From assembly GCF_037975445.1 (NCBI RefSeq), contig NZ_CP150254.1:101001-165000 (forward strand): a stretch of DNA of 64,000 nt, in the 5' to 3' direction. The notes under the pieces are model-generated. The model had not been told where the DNA came from and did no database searches. It worked only from the letters and a program-made list of their open reading frames with translations. This stretch comes from Peribacillus sp. FSL P2-0133 (GTDB taxonomy: Bacteria > Bacillota > Bacilli > Bacillales > DSM-1321). Positions 36,072 to 49,916 of this stretch are shown here, one piece after another; the stretch's first letter is position 1; each line of letters opens with the position of its first letter. A program made the position numbers and the translations under genes.

Positions 36072-36695
36072 ATGCCAAAAGTTACATTGTTCAACCAAAC
36101 AGGTTCACAAGTTGGCGACATCGAACTAAATGAATCCATCTTTGGTATCGAACCTAATAATCATGTATTATTTGAAGCAATCATCATGCAACGAGCTTCC
36201 TTACGTCAAGGAACTCATAAAGTTAAAAACCGTTCTGAAGTTGCAGGCGGTGGACGTAAACCTTGGAAACAAAAAGGAACTGGACGTGCGCGTCAAGGTT
36301 CTATCCGTTCTCCACAATGGCGTGGCGGTGGCGTTGTTTTTGGACCTACTCCAAGATCTTACGCTTACAAGCTACCTAAAAAGGTACGTCGTTTAGCTAT
36401 TAAATCTGCATTGTCTGCAAAGGCATTGGAAGAGAACATTTTGGTACTTGAAAGCTTGTCTTTCGAAGCTCCAAAAACAAAAGAATTTGTAGCAGTACTT
36501 AAAAATCTTTCTGTTGATACTAAAACGTTAGTTGTTACTGACGGTTTAGATGAGAAAGTTGCTCTTTCTGCACGTAACATCCCTGGTGTTACTGTAGTTG
36601 AAGCTGTTGGTCTTAACGTTCTTGATGTTGTTTCACACAACAAATTGATCTTGACTAAATCAGCTGTCGAAAAAGTAGAGGAGGTGCTTGCATAA
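36072..36695 (+). CDS. rplD: 50S ribosomal protein L4
   Basis: L4 lines the exit tunnel. The 207-residue protein has the long basic loop [19 protein letters not shown] (about 57-75), the region where macrolide-resistance changes usually occur, here of normal form. Its stop overlaps the rplW start by one base. Confidence 0.98.
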   Translation: MPKVTLFNQTGSQVGDIELNESIFGIEPNNHVLFEAIIMQRASLRQGTHKVKNRSEVAGGGRKPWKQKGTGRARQGSIRSPQWRGGGVVFGPTPRSYAYKLPKKVRRLAIKSALSAKALEENILVLESLSFEAPKTKEFVAVLKNLSVDTKTLVVTDGLDEKVALSARNIPGVTVVEAVGLNVLDVVSHNKLILTKSAVEKVEEVLA

Positions 36696-36979
36696 TGGAT
36701 GCACGCGATATCATTAAGCGCCCCGTTATCACTGAACGCTCTTCAGACGTAATGGCTGAAAAGAAATATACTTTTGAAGTTGATGTTAAAGCTAATAAAA
36801 CTCAAGTTAAAGATGCTGTTCAAGAAATTTTCGGCGTTAAAGTTGAGAAAGTAAACATCATGAACTACAAAGGTAAATTCAAACGCATGGGCAAACATGC
36901 AGGCTATACTAACAAGCGCCGTAAAGCAATTGTTAAATTAACTGCTGACAGCAAAGAAATCGAGCTATTCGAAGCTTAA
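36695..36979 (+). CDS. rplW: 50S ribosomal protein L23
   Basis: L23 lies at the tunnel exit and docks trigger factor and SRP. The 94-residue protein has the conserved RPVITERS start and the [10 protein letters not shown] motif. It begins on the last base of rplD. Confidence 0.97.
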   Translation: MDARDIIKRPVITERSSDVMAEKKYTFEVDVKANKTQVKDAVQEIFGVKVEKVNIMNYKGKFKRMGKHAGYTNKRRKAIVKLTADSKEIELFEA

Positions 36980-36987
36980 TTCATTAG

Positions 36988-37836
<849 letters not shown>

Positions 37837-37863
37837 CGGGATTGAGCTACGGTTCATATATAG

Positions 37864-38175
<312 letters not shown>

Positions 38176-38192
38176 TGAGAGGAGGGCATCTC

Positions 38193-38534
38193 ATGCAAGC
38201 TAAAGCTGTCGCTAAAACAGTTCGTATTGCTCCTCGTAAAGTGCGTTTAGTCGCAGATTTAATTCGAGGAAAACAAGTAGGTGAAGCAGTAGCGATTCTT
38301 CGCTTAACACCAAAATCTGCTTCTCCAGTCGTAGAAAAAATTCTGAAATCTGCTATCGCAAATGCAGAACACAACTACGAAATGGATATTAATAACCTAG
38401 TCGTTTCAGAGGCATACGTTAACGAAGGACCAACATTAAAACGTTTCCGTCCTCGCGCTCAAGGTCGTGCGAGTGCTATAAACAAACGTACTAGTCATAT
38501 TACAATCGTTGTATCAGAAAAGAAGGAGGGGTAA
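38193..38534 (+). CDS. rplV: 50S ribosomal protein L22
   Basis: L22 lines the exit tunnel next to L4. The 113-residue protein starts [17 protein letters not shown] and keeps the tunnel-loop region [11 protein letters not shown]. The frame is open from 38175, but ATG at 38193 follows GAGGAGG. Confidence 0.97.
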   Translation: MQAKAVAKTVRIAPRKVRLVADLIRGKQVGEAVAILRLTPKSASPVVEKILKSAIANAEHNYEMDINNLVVSEAYVNEGPTLKRFRPRAQGRASAINKRTSHITIVVSEKKEG

Positions 38535-38537
38535 TCT

Positions 38538-39823
<1,286 letters not shown>

Positions 39824-39841
39824 TGAATGGAGGTTTGCAGA

Positions 39842-40105
39842 ATGAGCGAACGCAACCAACGCAAAATCTACACTGGACGCGTAGTATCCGACAAAATGGA
39901 TAAAACAGTTACAGTAGTTGTAGAAACCTATAAAAAGCATTCTTTATACGGTAAACGCGTGAAATACTCTAAAAAGTTAAAAGCTCATGACGAGCTAAAC
40001 GAAGCTAAAGCAGGCGACGTAGTACGTATCATGGAAACTCGTCCACTTTCAGCTACAAAACGCTTCCGTCTTGTAGAAGTAGTAGAAAAAGCAGTAATCA
40101 TTTAA
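39842..40105 (+). CDS. rpsQ: 30S ribosomal protein S17
   Basis: S17 stabilises the 30S body. The 87-residue OB-fold protein begins [19 protein letters not shown]. The start at 39842 is chosen over an in-frame ATG at 39827 because GGAGG lies between them. Confidence 0.97.
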   Translation: MSERNQRKIYTGRVVSDKMDKTVTVVVETYKKHSLYGKRVKYSKKLKAHDELNEAKAGDVVRIMETRPLSATKRFRLVEVVEKAVII

Positions 40106-40125
40106 TATAGTTCGGATTAAGCTAA

Positions 40126-40515
<390 letters not shown>

Positions 40516-40558
40516 TATGTAAAATTTGTATAAAGCCTTTCAAGGAGGTGCCAAGCTA

Positions 40559-40870
40559 ATGCATGTTAAAAAAGGTGACAAAGTCGTAGTCATCTCTGGT
40601 AAGGACAAAGGCAAACAAGGAACAATTCTTTCTGCATATCCGAAACAAAATCGTGTGCTTGTTGAAGGAATTAACATCGTGAAAAAGCATTCCAAGCCAT
40701 CTCAACTTAATCCACAAGGTGGAATTATCAGCAGAGAAGCTGCTATTCACGTATCCAATGTAATGCCACTTGATCCTAAATCAGGTAAACCGACTCGTGT
40801 TGGATATAAGATTGAAAATGGTAAAAAAGTACGCGTAGCTAAAATATCAGGTGAAACTTTAGATAAATAA
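40559..40870 (+). CDS. rplX: 50S ribosomal protein L24
   Basis: L24 starts 50S assembly. The 103-residue protein begins [20 protein letters not shown], a KOW motif. ATG at 40559 follows AAGGAGGTG; the frame is open from 40526. Confidence 0.97.
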   Translation: MHVKKGDKVVVISGKDKGKQGTILSAYPKQNRVLVEGINIVKKHSKPSQLNPQGGIISREAAIHVSNVMPLDPKSGKPTRVGYKIENGKKVRVAKISGETLDK

Positions 40871-40899
40871 GTCATAAATGAAGGGAGGTACACTAAGCA

Positions 40900-41439
40900 A
40901 TGAGCCGCCTTAAAGAAAAATTAAAAAGTGAAATTACACCATCATTGATGGGCAAATTCAACTATCAATCAGTAATGCAAGTACCAAACATTGAGAAAAT
41001 CGTTATTAACATGGGTGTGGGTGACGCAGTATCTAACTCGAAAGCTTTAGATACAGCTGTTGAAGAACTTACATTGATCACTGGTCAAAAACCTGTTATA
41101 ACAAAAGCAAAAAAATCAATCGCAGGCTTCCGTTTGCGTGAAGGTATGCCTATCGGAGCGAAAGTTACATTACGTGGAGAACGTATGTATCAATTCCTTG
41201 ATAAGCTAGTATCTGTATCTTTACCGCGTGTACGTGATTTCCGTGGCGTTTCAAAGAAATCTTTTGACGGACGTGGAAACTATACATTAGGCGTTAAAGA
41301 ACAACTTATCTTCCCTGAGATTGATTACGATAAAGTGAGCAAAGTTCGTGGTATGGACATCGTTATCGTAACGACTGCCAACACTGACGAAGAAGCTCGT
41401 GAACTACTTACTCAAGTTGGAATGCCGTTCCAAAAGTAA
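40900..41439 (+). CDS. rplE: 50S ribosomal protein L5
   Basis: L5 binds 5S rRNA and contacts P-site tRNA. The 179-residue protein contains [10 protein letters not shown], the [18 protein letters not shown] segment and the [10 protein letters not shown] loop. GGGAGG precedes the ATG. Confidence 0.98.
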   Translation: MSRLKEKLKSEITPSLMGKFNYQSVMQVPNIEKIVINMGVGDAVSNSKALDTAVEELTLITGQKPVITKAKKSIAGFRLREGMPIGAKVTLRGERMYQFLDKLVSVSLPRVRDFRGVSKKSFDGRGNYTLGVKEQLIFPEIDYDKVSKVRGMDIVIVTTANTDEEARELLTQVGMPFQK

Positions 41440-41446
41440 TCTCTAA

Positions 41447-41650
<204 letters not shown>

Positions 41651-41680
41651 AACCCGAGTTTGGGAAGGAGGTAAAATATA

Positions 41681-42079
41681 ATGGTCATGACAGATCCTAT
41701 TGCAGATATGCTTACTCGCATCCGTAATGCGAATATGGTTCGTCACGAAAAACTGGAAGTTCCTGCTTCAAAGATCAAAAAGGAAATTGCTGAGATCTTA
41801 AAAAGTGAAGGCTTCGTACGTGACTTTGAATTAATCGAAGACAACAAACAAGGTATCATCCGTATCTTCTTAAAATACGGTGCAAACAACGAACGTGTTA
41901 TCACTGGTCTAAAACGTATCAGCAAACCTGGTTTGCGTGTATATGCAAAAACTGGAGAGGTACCACGCGTTCTTAACGGTTTAGGTATCGCAATTGTTTC
42001 TACTTCTCACGGAGTTTTAACAGACAAGGAAGCTCGCTCTAAACAAGTTGGCGGAGAAGTTTTAGCATACGTTTGGTAA
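41681..42079 (+). CDS. rpsH: 30S ribosomal protein S8
   Basis: S8 binds central 16S rRNA and represses the spc operon in some bacteria. The 132-residue protein begins [17 protein letters not shown] and ends with [16 protein letters not shown] precedes the ATG. Confidence 0.98.
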   Translation: MVMTDPIADMLTRIRNANMVRHEKLEVPASKIKKEIAEILKSEGFVRDFELIEDNKQGIIRIFLKYGANNERVITGLKRISKPGLRVYAKTGEVPRVLNGLGIAIVSTSHGVLTDKEARSKQVGGEVLAYVW

Positions 42080-42109
42080 TACATTTTCACAAGAATGGAG
42101 GTGCACATT

Positions 42110-42646
42110 ATGTCTCGTATAGGTAAAAAACCTATTGAAATCCCTGCAGGCGTGACAGTTACTGTTACTGGAAGTGAAGTAACTGTTAAAGGACCTAAAG
42201 GTGAATTAACTAGATCATTCAATCCTGACCTTTCAATCGTTGTTGAAGAGAACGTGTTAACTGTTACACGTCCGTCTGACGAGAAGGCTCACCGTTCTTT
42301 ACACGGTACTACTCGCGCACTTATCTCTAACATGGTTGAAGGTGTATCAACAGGATTCGTAAAATCACTTGAACTTATTGGGGTTGGGTACCGTGCACAA
42401 AAGCAAGGTAACAAGCTTGTCCTTAACGTAGGATATTCCCACCCTGTAGAAATAGAGCCAGAAGCTGGCGTTGAAGTTGAAGTTCCTTCTAATACAAAAG
42501 TAATCATCAAAGGTGCAAGCAAAGAACGTGTAGGAGCTCTAGCAGCTAATATCCGTGATGTTCGCCCACCTGAACCGTATAAAGGTAAAGGTATCCGTTA
42601 CGAAGGCGAATTCGTTCGTCGTAAAGAAGGTAAAACTGGTAAGTAA
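42110..42646 (+). CDS. rplF: 50S ribosomal protein L6
   Basis: L6 lies near the factor-binding site. The 178-residue protein has two similar halves and the C-terminal [12 protein letters not shown] motif. ATG at 42110 follows GGAGG; an in-frame ATG at 42095 is not preferred. Confidence 0.97.
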   Translation: MSRIGKKPIEIPAGVTVTVTGSEVTVKGPKGELTRSFNPDLSIVVEENVLTVTRPSDEKAHRSLHGTTRALISNMVEGVSTGFVKSLELIGVGYRAQKQGNKLVLNVGYSHPVEIEPEAGVEVEVPSNTKVIIKGASKERVGALAANIRDVRPPEPYKGKGIRYEGEFVRRKEGKTGK

Positions 42647-42678
42647 TGCCGCATAAGTAAACGAAAGGAGTGACGTAA

Positions 42679-43041
42679 ATGATTACGAAGCTTGATAAAA
42701 ATGCTACTCGTCAGAAAAGACATGCGCGTGTACGTGCTAAGCTTTCTGGAACAGAAGCTCGTCCTCGTTTAAATGTGTTTCGTTCAAACAAACACATTTA
42801 CGCACAATTAATTGACGATGCAAAAGGCGTAACATTAGCAAGTGCTTCAACTCTTGATAAAGAGATCAGTATCGAAGCTAGTAGCAATGCTGAAGCAGCT
42901 CAAAAAGTTGGCGAACTTATTGCGAAACGTGCTGTTGAAAAAGGTTTCAAAGCTGTGGTATTTGACCGCGGTGGTTACCTCTTCCATGGTCGTGTAAAAG
43001 CATTGGCTGACGCTGCTCGTGAAAACGGCTTAGAATTTTAA
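42679..43041 (+). CDS. rplR: 50S ribosomal protein L18
   Basis: L18 carries 5S rRNA into the 50S subunit with L5. The 120-residue protein has the basic start and the conserved [16 protein letters not shown] and [16 protein letters not shown] segments. AAAGGAG precedes the ATG. Confidence 0.98.
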   Translation: MITKLDKNATRQKRHARVRAKLSGTEARPRLNVFRSNKHIYAQLIDDAKGVTLASASTLDKEISIEASSNAEAAQKVGELIAKRAVEKGFKAVVFDRGGYLFHGRVKALADAARENGLEF

Positions 43042-43063
43042 TGGATAAGGAGGGACATAACAG

Positions 43064-43564
43064 ATGCGTAGCATTGATCCTAATAAATTAGAACTTGAAG
43101 AACGCGTAGTTACAGTAAATCGTGTAGCTAAAGTTGTTAAAGGCGGACGTCGTTTCCGTTTCACTGCACTAGTTGTTGTTGGTGATAAAAATGGTCATGT
43201 TGGATTTGGTACTGGTAAAGCTCAAGAAGTTCCGGATGCTATCCGTAAAGCTATTGAGGATGCTAAGAAAAATCTAATTACTGTACCAATGGTTGGTACT
43301 ACTATTCCTCACCTTGTGAACGGTCGCTATGGCGCAGGTCACATTCTATTGAAACCAGCTTCTGAAGGTACAGGAGTAATTGCTGGTGGTCCTGTTCGTG
43401 CGGTACTTGAATTAGGCGGAGTTAGCGATATCTTGTCTAAATCACTAGGTACTAATACACCTATTAATATGGTTCGCGCAACAATTGAAGGATTGAAGCA
43501 ATTGAAACGTGCTGAAGACGTAGCTAAGTTACGTGGAAAATCAGTACAAGAACTGTTAGGATAA
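43064..43564 (+). CDS. rpsE: 30S ribosomal protein S5
   Basis: S5 affects decoding fidelity. The 166-residue protein contains the spectinomycin loop region [17 protein letters not shown] in normal form and the [15 protein letters not shown] segment. AAGGAGG precedes the ATG. Confidence 0.98.
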   Translation: MRSIDPNKLELEERVVTVNRVAKVVKGGRRFRFTALVVVGDKNGHVGFGTGKAQEVPDAIRKAIEDAKKNLITVPMVGTTIPHLVNGRYGAGHILLKPASEGTGVIAGGPVRAVLELGGVSDILSKSLGTNTPINMVRATIEGLKQLKRAEDVAKLRGKSVQELLG

Positions 43565-43580
43565 GGAGGGAAATCGAATT

Positions 43581-43763
43581 ATGGCTAATAAATTAGAAAT
43601 CACCCTCACTCGCAGCTTGATTGGTCGTCCTGAAGATCAACGTGTTACAGTTAACACTTTGGGTTTACGCAAAATGCATCAAACGGTTGTTCAAGAAGAT
43701 AACCCTGCGATTCGCGGTATGATTACCAAAGTTGCTCATCTTGTTACTGTAAAAGAACAATAA
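43581..43763 (+). CDS. rpmD: 50S ribosomal protein L30
   Basis: The 60-residue protein has the L30 core [20 protein letters not shown] and the conserved [21 protein letters not shown] precedes the ATG. Confidence 0.97.
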   Translation: MANKLEITLTRSLIGRPEDQRVTVNTLGLRKMHQTVVQEDNPAIRGMITKVAHLVTVKEQ

Positions 43764-43795
43764 AATAATTTTTAACTTAACAAGGAGGTGCCAAC

Positions 43796-44236
43796 ATGAA
43801 ACTTCATGAGTTAAAAGCTGCAGAAGGTTCTCGTAAAGAACGTAAACGTAAAGGTCGCGGTATTGGATCTGGTAACGGTAAAACAGCAGGTAAAGGACAC
43901 AAAGGACAAAACGCTCGCTCCGGCGGCGGTGTGCGTCTTGGATTTGAAGGGGGTCAAACTCCTCTATTCAGACGTTTACCTAAACGTGGATTTACCAACA
44001 TCAACCGTAAAGACTATGCTATCGTGAACCTTGATACGTTAAATCTTTTCGAAGACGGTACTGAAGTAACACCAGCTCTTTTACTTGAGACTGGGGTTGT
44101 AAGTAAAGAAAAAGCAGGAATCAAAATTCTTGCCAAAGGAAGCATTGAGAAAAAGCTTACTGTTAAAGCTCACAAATTCTCGTCTACTGCTAAAGAAGCT
44201 ATCGAAGCTGCTGGCGGTAATACAGAGGTGATCTAA
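43796..44236 (+). CDS. rplO: 50S ribosomal protein L15
   Basis: L15 is a late 50S assembly protein. The 146-residue protein has the glycine-rich basic start ([19 protein letters not shown], about 21-39) and [18 protein letters not shown]. Its last base is the first of the secY ATG, so the genes are coupled. Confidence 0.98.
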   Translation: MKLHELKAAEGSRKERKRKGRGIGSGNGKTAGKGHKGQNARSGGGVRLGFEGGQTPLFRRLPKRGFTNINRKDYAIVNLDTLNLFEDGTEVTPALLLETGVVSKEKAGIKILAKGSIEKKLTVKAHKFSSTAKEAIEAAGGNTEVI

Positions 44237-45531
44237 TGTTTCGCACGATCTCCAATTTTATGCGCGTGGGTGAAATAAGGAATAAGATTATTTTTACCCT
44301 TCTAATGTTAATCGTCTATCGCATCGGTACATTTATACCTGTACCGCATGTGAATGCCGATTTTCTCGCTGAACAGGACCAGCTGAGCGTCATCGGTCTT
44401 TTAAATACCTTTGGCGGCGGAGCGCTGCAAAACTTTTCTATATTAGCGATGGGTATCATGCCGTACATCACGGCATCCATTATCGTTCAGCTGTTACAGA
44501 TGGATGTTGTTCCTAAGTTCACTGAATGGTCTAAACAAGGAGAAGCAGGGCGCCGTAAATTAGCTCAATTCACTCGTTACTTCACTATTATCCTAGGATT
44601 CATCCAAGCAGTTGGTATGTCTTATGGGTTCAATAATATGTCAGGTGGCCAGTTGATTGAAAATCCTGGAATTGCAACATACTTGCTTATTGCGACTGTC
44701 TTAACGGCAGGAACAGCTTTTCTTTTGTGGTTAGGGGAGCTGATCACTGCTAAGGGTGTGGGTAATGGGATTTCCGTCATAATCTTTGCTGGTATCGTAG
44801 CTAGTTTGCCAAATACGGCAAATCAGATTTACGCCCAACAATTTGAAAATGCCGGTGATCAATTATTCTTACGAATCATATCGATTATCCTCATTGTTTT
44901 AGCAGTATTAGCAATCGTGGTTGCTGTTATTTTCATTCAGCAGGCATTACGAAAAATTCCTATTCAGTATGCGAAACGTGCTGCGGTAGGTCGTACACAA
45001 ATGGGTGGCCAGTCTACTCATTTACCATTGAAAGTAAATGCTGCGGGGGTTATTCCGGTAATCTTTGCAATGGCATTTATCATTACTCCCACTACAATCG
45101 CTTCTTTCTTTGGAAAGAACAGCGTGACTAGTTGGATATCAACAAATCTTGATTACACCAAGCCAATTGGTATGATCATATATGTTGCTCTTATCATTGC
45201 TTTTGCGTATTTTTATGCATTCATTCAGGTTAACCCTGAACAAATGGCTGAGAATTTGAAAAAGCAAGGTGGCTATGTGCCGGGGATTCGTCCAGGTAAG
45301 AGTACACAAGAATATTTAACACGTGTTTTATACCGTTTAACGTTTGTAGGCTCTATATTTTTAGCCATCATTGCCGTTTTACCGGTATTTTTCATTAAGC
45401 TTGCTGATTTACCTCAATCTGCACAGATTGGCGGTACCAGTTTGCTGATCGTAGTGGGGGTTGCCCTTGATACGATGAAGCAGCTGGAATCACAACTTGT
45501 GAAGAGACACTATAAGGGCTTTATAAAGTAA
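44236..45531 (+). CDS. secY: SecY, preprotein translocase channel
   Basis: SecY forms the protein-conducting channel with SecE and SecG. The 431-residue protein has ten membrane segments and the conserved cytoplasmic loops (for example QGEAGRRKLAQFTRY and the RPGKSTQEYLTRV segment of the fifth loop). It starts on the last base of rplO. A small GGGAAC/GTTCCC hairpin at 45539-45556 separates it from adk. Confidence 0.98.
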   Translation: MFRTISNFMRVGEIRNKIIFTLLMLIVYRIGTFIPVPHVNADFLAEQDQLSVIGLLNTFGGGALQNFSILAMGIMPYITASIIVQLLQMDVVPKFTEWSKQGEAGRRKLAQFTRYFTIILGFIQAVGMSYGFNNMSGGQLIENPGIATYLLIATVLTAGTAFLLWLGELITAKGVGNGISVIIFAGIVASLPNTANQIYAQQFENAGDQLFLRIISIILIVLAVLAIVVAVIFIQQALRKIPIQYAKRAAVGRTQMGGQSTHLPLKVNAAGVIPVIFAMAFIITPTTIASFFGKNSVTSWISTNLDYTKPIGMIIYVALIIAFAYFYAFIQVNPEQMAENLKKQGGYVPGIRPGKSTQEYLTRVLYRLTFVGSIFLAIIAVLPVFFIKLADLPQSAQIGGTSLLIVVGVALDTMKQLESQLVKRHYKGFIK

Positions 45532-45577
45532 TGAGTTTTGGGAACGGCTTGTTCCCTTTACCCATTATAGAGTTTGA

Positions 45578-46243
<666 letters not shown>

Positions 46244-46252
46244 TCATTCGTA

Positions 46253-46806
46253 TTGATTTATGAAATTCATACCATTTTTATAACTTACTTATTAAACTTG
46301 GTGCATTCCTATAATACAAAGGGTATAATGGATTTCGCGAGAGCATTCGCACATTTATTAATCAGGTTCTTGTACTTGGTATTCCCTGAATTGGGCGATT
46401 ACTTTTTAAGTGATCTTCATGGACATATCCGGTCGGCAAAATTGATGAAGAAATGCAGTGACTCTATTGGGATTCCTAAAGAGTCGTGATATAGAGGGTT
46501 GAAAGAAGCTATGTCAGGCGTGCGCCTTTCAAACATCTCCCATGCTATTCAAACCTATGTCGAGACTAATTGCTTCTCTATTTCGAGAGTATGTCGGTCA
46601 CGGAATCGGTCAAGACTTACATGAGGACCCATAAAATCCTCATTTCGGTCCAACTGATAAAGGTCCTCAGTTTAAGCCTGGTTCTACAAAATGGTGAATA
46701 CTTGATGCAGAATTGTAAGACTTATGAGGATAATTGGACTGTAGTAATGTTGACGGAAAGATGTGTACCTTTAATAGGTTCACGCATAGAGAAGGGAGAA
46801 TCACTT
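46253..46806 (+). pseudogene. map: decayed methionine aminopeptidase gene (map)
   Basis: Map removes the N-terminal methionine and normally lies between adk and infA. Here only pieces in changing frames remain: KGYNGFRESIRTFINQVLVLGIP-like text split at 46318-46386, WTYPVGKIDEEMQ (46420-46458), YRGLKEAMSGVRLSNISHA (46490-46546), REYVGHGIGQDLHEDP (46584-46631), NPHFGPTDKGPQFKPG (46635-46682), EDNWTVV (46726-46746) and DGKMC (46752-46766). Stops replace codons at 46387, 46487 (Leu to TGA) and 46632 (Gln to TAA). At least three frameshifts are visible, near 46416, 46460 and 46582. Parts of the enzyme are missing: most of the first 60 residues, the segment after HGIP, the residues after KPG, and the last part with the final metal ligands. 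It cannot make active enzyme. The left edge is approximate. Confidence 0.9.
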
Positions 46807-46808
46807 TA

Positions 46809-47027
46809 ATGGCGAAAGATGATGTAATTGAAGTAGAAGGCACAGTACAAGAGACTTTGCCAAATGCAATGTTTAAGGTAGAATTAGAAAATGGTCATAC
46901 TGTTTTAGCTCATGTATCCGGTAAAATTCGTATGCACTTTATTCGCATTTTGCCTGGAGATAAAGTTACGGTTGAGCTTTCCCCGTATGATCTAACTCGC
47001 GGCAGAATCACATACCGGTTCAAATAA
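46809..47027 (+). CDS. infA: translation initiation factor IF-1
   Basis: IF-1 binds the A site of the 30S subunit during initiation. The 72-residue OB-fold protein begins [20 protein letters not shown]. The frame is open back to 46734, but that extension is translated map debris; ATG at 46809 follows GAAGGGAG and fits the family. Confidence 0.98.
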   Translation: MAKDDVIEVEGTVQETLPNAMFKVELENGHTVLAHVSGKIRMHFIRILPGDKVTVELSPYDLTRGRITYRFK

Positions 47028-47061
47028 TCCGGTTACGCTCCGATCTGTATAAGGAGGTTAG

Positions 47062-47181
<120 letters not shown>

Positions 47182-47203
47182 ATAGAAGGAGGTGCACTCA
47201 AGC

Positions 47204-47569
47204 ATGGCACGTATTGCTGGAGTAGATATTCCCCGTGACAAACGGATTGTTATCTCATTAACATATATATATGGTATTGGAAAACAAACAGCGATTAAGA
47301 TTCTTGCAGAAGCAGGCATTTCTGAAGAAACTCGCGTTCGTGACTTAACGGAAGACGAATTGAACAAAATTCGTGATATCATTGACAAGCTTAAAGTAGA
47401 AGGCGACCTTCGTCGTGAAATCTCCCTAAACATCAAACGTTTAATGGAAATCGGTTCATACCGTGGTTTACGTCACCGTCGTGGTCTTCCTGTTCGCGGT
47501 CAAAATACAAAAAACAATGCTCGTACGCGTAAAGGACCTCGTCGTACTGTAGCTAACAAGAAAAAATAA
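47204..47569 (+). CDS. rpsM: 30S ribosomal protein S13
   Basis: S13 contacts S19 and P-site tRNA. The 121-residue protein begins [20 protein letters not shown] and ends in a basic tail after [19 protein letters not shown]. The ATG at 47204 follows AAGGAGGTG; an upstream in-frame start is not needed. Confidence 0.98.
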   Translation: MARIAGVDIPRDKRIVISLTYIYGIGKQTAIKILAEAGISEETRVRDLTEDELNKIRDIIDKLKVEGDLRREISLNIKRLMEIGSYRGLRHRRGLPVRGQNTKNNARTRKGPRRTVANKKK

Positions 47570-47576
47570 TTAGTAA

Positions 47577-47981
<405 letters not shown>

Positions 47982-47997
47982 TTTTTCTGTATAGATT

Positions 47998-48026
47998 TTG
48001 TATTCCTGTCAATAATGGGATATAAT
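47998..48026 (+). promoter_or_regulatory. promoter before rpoA
   Basis: TTGTAT (47998-48003) and TATAAT (48021-48026) are separated by 17 bases in the 177-base gap before rpoA. It could boost rpoA-rplQ separately from the upstream cluster. Confidence 0.65.
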
Positions 48027-48158
48027 ACTGAGTTTGCGTTCTTACAGAGGATTAATTTTCAGTTGTTGCGCACAGCGGGAACGTATACATGGGGAATTTC
48101 GGTTTAAGTGACTTCGTTTACTTGCCGGGGTTTTGACGTTTTGAAGGAGGGTTTATTG

Positions 48159-49103
48159 ATGATCGAAATAGAAAAACCAAAAATCGAAACGGTTGAAATC
48201 AACGACGATACCAAATACGGTAAATTCGTCGTAGAGCCACTAGAGCGCGGGTATGGTACTACATTGGGTAACTCCTTACGTCGTATCCTTTTATCCTCAC
48301 TCCCAGGTGCTGCTGTCACAGCTATACAAATTGATGGAGTGCTACATGAGTTCTCAACAATTGAAGGCGTCGTGGAAGATGTAACATCTATCATTCTTAA
48401 TGTGAAAAAACTAGCTCTTAAGATTTACTCTGATGAAGAGAAGACGCTGGAAATTGACGTTCAAGGTGACGGAGTCATCACGGCTGCTGATATCACTCAT
48501 GATAGTGATGTAGAAATTCTTAATCCGGATTTATATATTGCTACAATTGGTAAAAACGGTCATATGCGTATGCGTTTATCTGCACGTCGCGGCCGCGGCT
48601 ACACTCCTGCTGTTCAAAACAAGAGAGAAGACCAGCCAATTGGTGTAATTCCAATCGATGCTCTTTACACTCCAGTTTCACGCGTATCTTTCCAAGTTGA
48701 AAATACACGTGTTGGACAGTTGTCTAACTTTGACAAGTTAACGTTCGATGTTTGGACTGATGGCAGTACTGGTCCGCAAGAAGCGGTAGCACTTGGAGCT
48801 AAGATTTTAACAGAGCATTTAAACATCTTTGTTGGTTTAACCGATGAAGCTCAAAATGCTGAAATCATGGTTGAAAAAGAAGAAGATCAAAAGGAAAAAG
48901 TTCTTGAGATGACGATCGAAGAATTAGACCTTTCTGTTCGTTCTTACAACTGCTTGAAACGTGCTGGAATCAATACCGTTCAAGAGCTAGCTCATAAAAC
49001 GGAAGAAGATATGATGAAAGTACGTAATCTAGGACGTAAATCACTTGAAGAAGTGAAAGCGAAACTAGAAGAATTAGGCTTAGGTCTTCGTAAAGACGAC
49101 TGA
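48159..49103 (+). CDS. rpoA: RNA polymerase alpha subunit
   Basis: RpoA dimerises to scaffold RNA polymerase and contacts regulators through its C-terminal domain. The 314-residue protein begins [17 protein letters not shown], has the N-terminal motif [20 protein letters not shown], and a helical C-terminal domain ([17 protein letters not shown]). ATG at 48159 follows AAGGAGGG; the frame is open from 48108. Confidence 0.98.
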   Translation: MIEIEKPKIETVEINDDTKYGKFVVEPLERGYGTTLGNSLRRILLSSLPGAAVTAIQIDGVLHEFSTIEGVVEDVTSIILNVKKLALKIYSDEEKTLEIDVQGDGVITAADITHDSDVEILNPDLYIATIGKNGHMRMRLSARRGRGYTPAVQNKREDQPIGVIPIDALYTPVSRVSFQVENTRVGQLSNFDKLTFDVWTDGSTGPQEAVALGAKILTEHLNIFVGLTDEAQNAEIMVEKEEDQKEKVLEMTIEELDLSVRSYNCLKRAGINTVQELAHKTEEDMMKVRNLGRKSLEEVKAKLEELGLGLRKDD

Positions 49104-49185
49104 TAACATGGCGGATCAATCCATTATGTTGTGAGCCTTGTTATAGACACACAATATAGAACTTCAACAAAGGAGGGAATCTCTA

Positions 49186-49548
49186 ATGGGTTACAGAAAG
49201 TTAGGACGCACTAGCGCACAACGTAAAGCATTACTTCGTGATTTAGCTACGGATCTTATTATCCATGAGCGCATTGAAACTACTGAAGCACGTGCAAAAG
49301 AATTACGTTCTGTAGTAGATAAAATGATCACTCTTGGTAAACGTGGTGACTTGCATGCACGCCGTCAAGCTGCATCTTTCATCCGTAACGAAATCGCTGA
49401 CGCTGAGAATGGCACAGATGCCCTTCAAAAACTATTCAGTGACGTGGCTCCACGTTATGAAGAACGTCAAGGTGGATACACTCGTATCATGAAAGTTGGT
49501 CCACGCCGCGGTGACGGTGCACCAGTCGTGGTTATTGAATTAGTTTAA
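49186..49548 (+). CDS. rplQ: 50S ribosomal protein L17
   Basis: L17 lies at the tunnel exit. The 120-residue protein begins [20 protein letters not shown] and shows the conserved [18 protein letters not shown]. It is the last gene of the ribosomal cluster. Confidence 0.98.
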   Translation: MGYRKLGRTSAQRKALLRDLATDLIIHERIETTEARAKELRSVVDKMITLGKRGDLHARRQAASFIRNEIADAENGTDALQKLFSDVAPRYEERQGGYTRIMKVGPRRGDGAPVVVIELV

Positions 49549-49560
49549 TAACAACGATGA

Positions 49561-49616
49561 AAAAGGGCGGGACAAATGAATATACTCACTTGTTCTATGC
49601 CCTTTTTCTTTTTTTA
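49561..49616 (+). terminator. terminator after rplQ
   Basis: AAAAGGGC and GCCCTTTTT bracket a stem extended by inner GACAA/TTGTT pairs and followed by CTTTTTTT. It ends the alpha operon. Confidence 0.85.
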
Positions 49617-49916
49617 AAAATAGAAATTCTGTCATTTAGAAATTCGCATTGAGTGTTACGATGGCTGGCGGAACCTGTATTATTCAGGGAGCCTTCACGT
49701 CTAGCTCAAGCATCCCTTCCCGCTTTTGATAAGCGATTATAAGATAACCTGTTTTTCGTAACAGGCCCGCTGTTAGCTGCTCTTAATTTACCGAAAATTC
49801 TTTCGGTGGAAGGGGTGCAGCGTTTTTTTATATTTTCAGAAGGAAAAACTACTATATTTATATTGAGTGAGCAGAGATTAGATTAGACGAGTGCAGTCGA
49901 GGATGAGGAGGGCCAC
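49617..49916 (+). other. structured spacer before ecfA1 with second terminator
   Basis: This 300-base spacer has no gene. It shows GGCT..CCTG paired with CAGG..AGCC (about 49662-49693), a CCTGTT/AACAGG hairpin (49748-49765) and a larger hairpin closed by GCTGC/GCAGC with inner ACCGAAA/TTTCGGT and a T run (49776-49829). The last is a good terminator or attenuator. No known riboswitch consensus is recognised. It may be a structured leader or a remnant of a dispersed repeat. Confidence 0.6.

Noticed and set aside
46298..46329. Apparent promoter with TATAAT at 46310 or 46324 before infA
   Set aside because: The second box is the codons for Tyr-Asn of the KGYNGF piece of map, and no good -35 box fits either, so it is probably chance.
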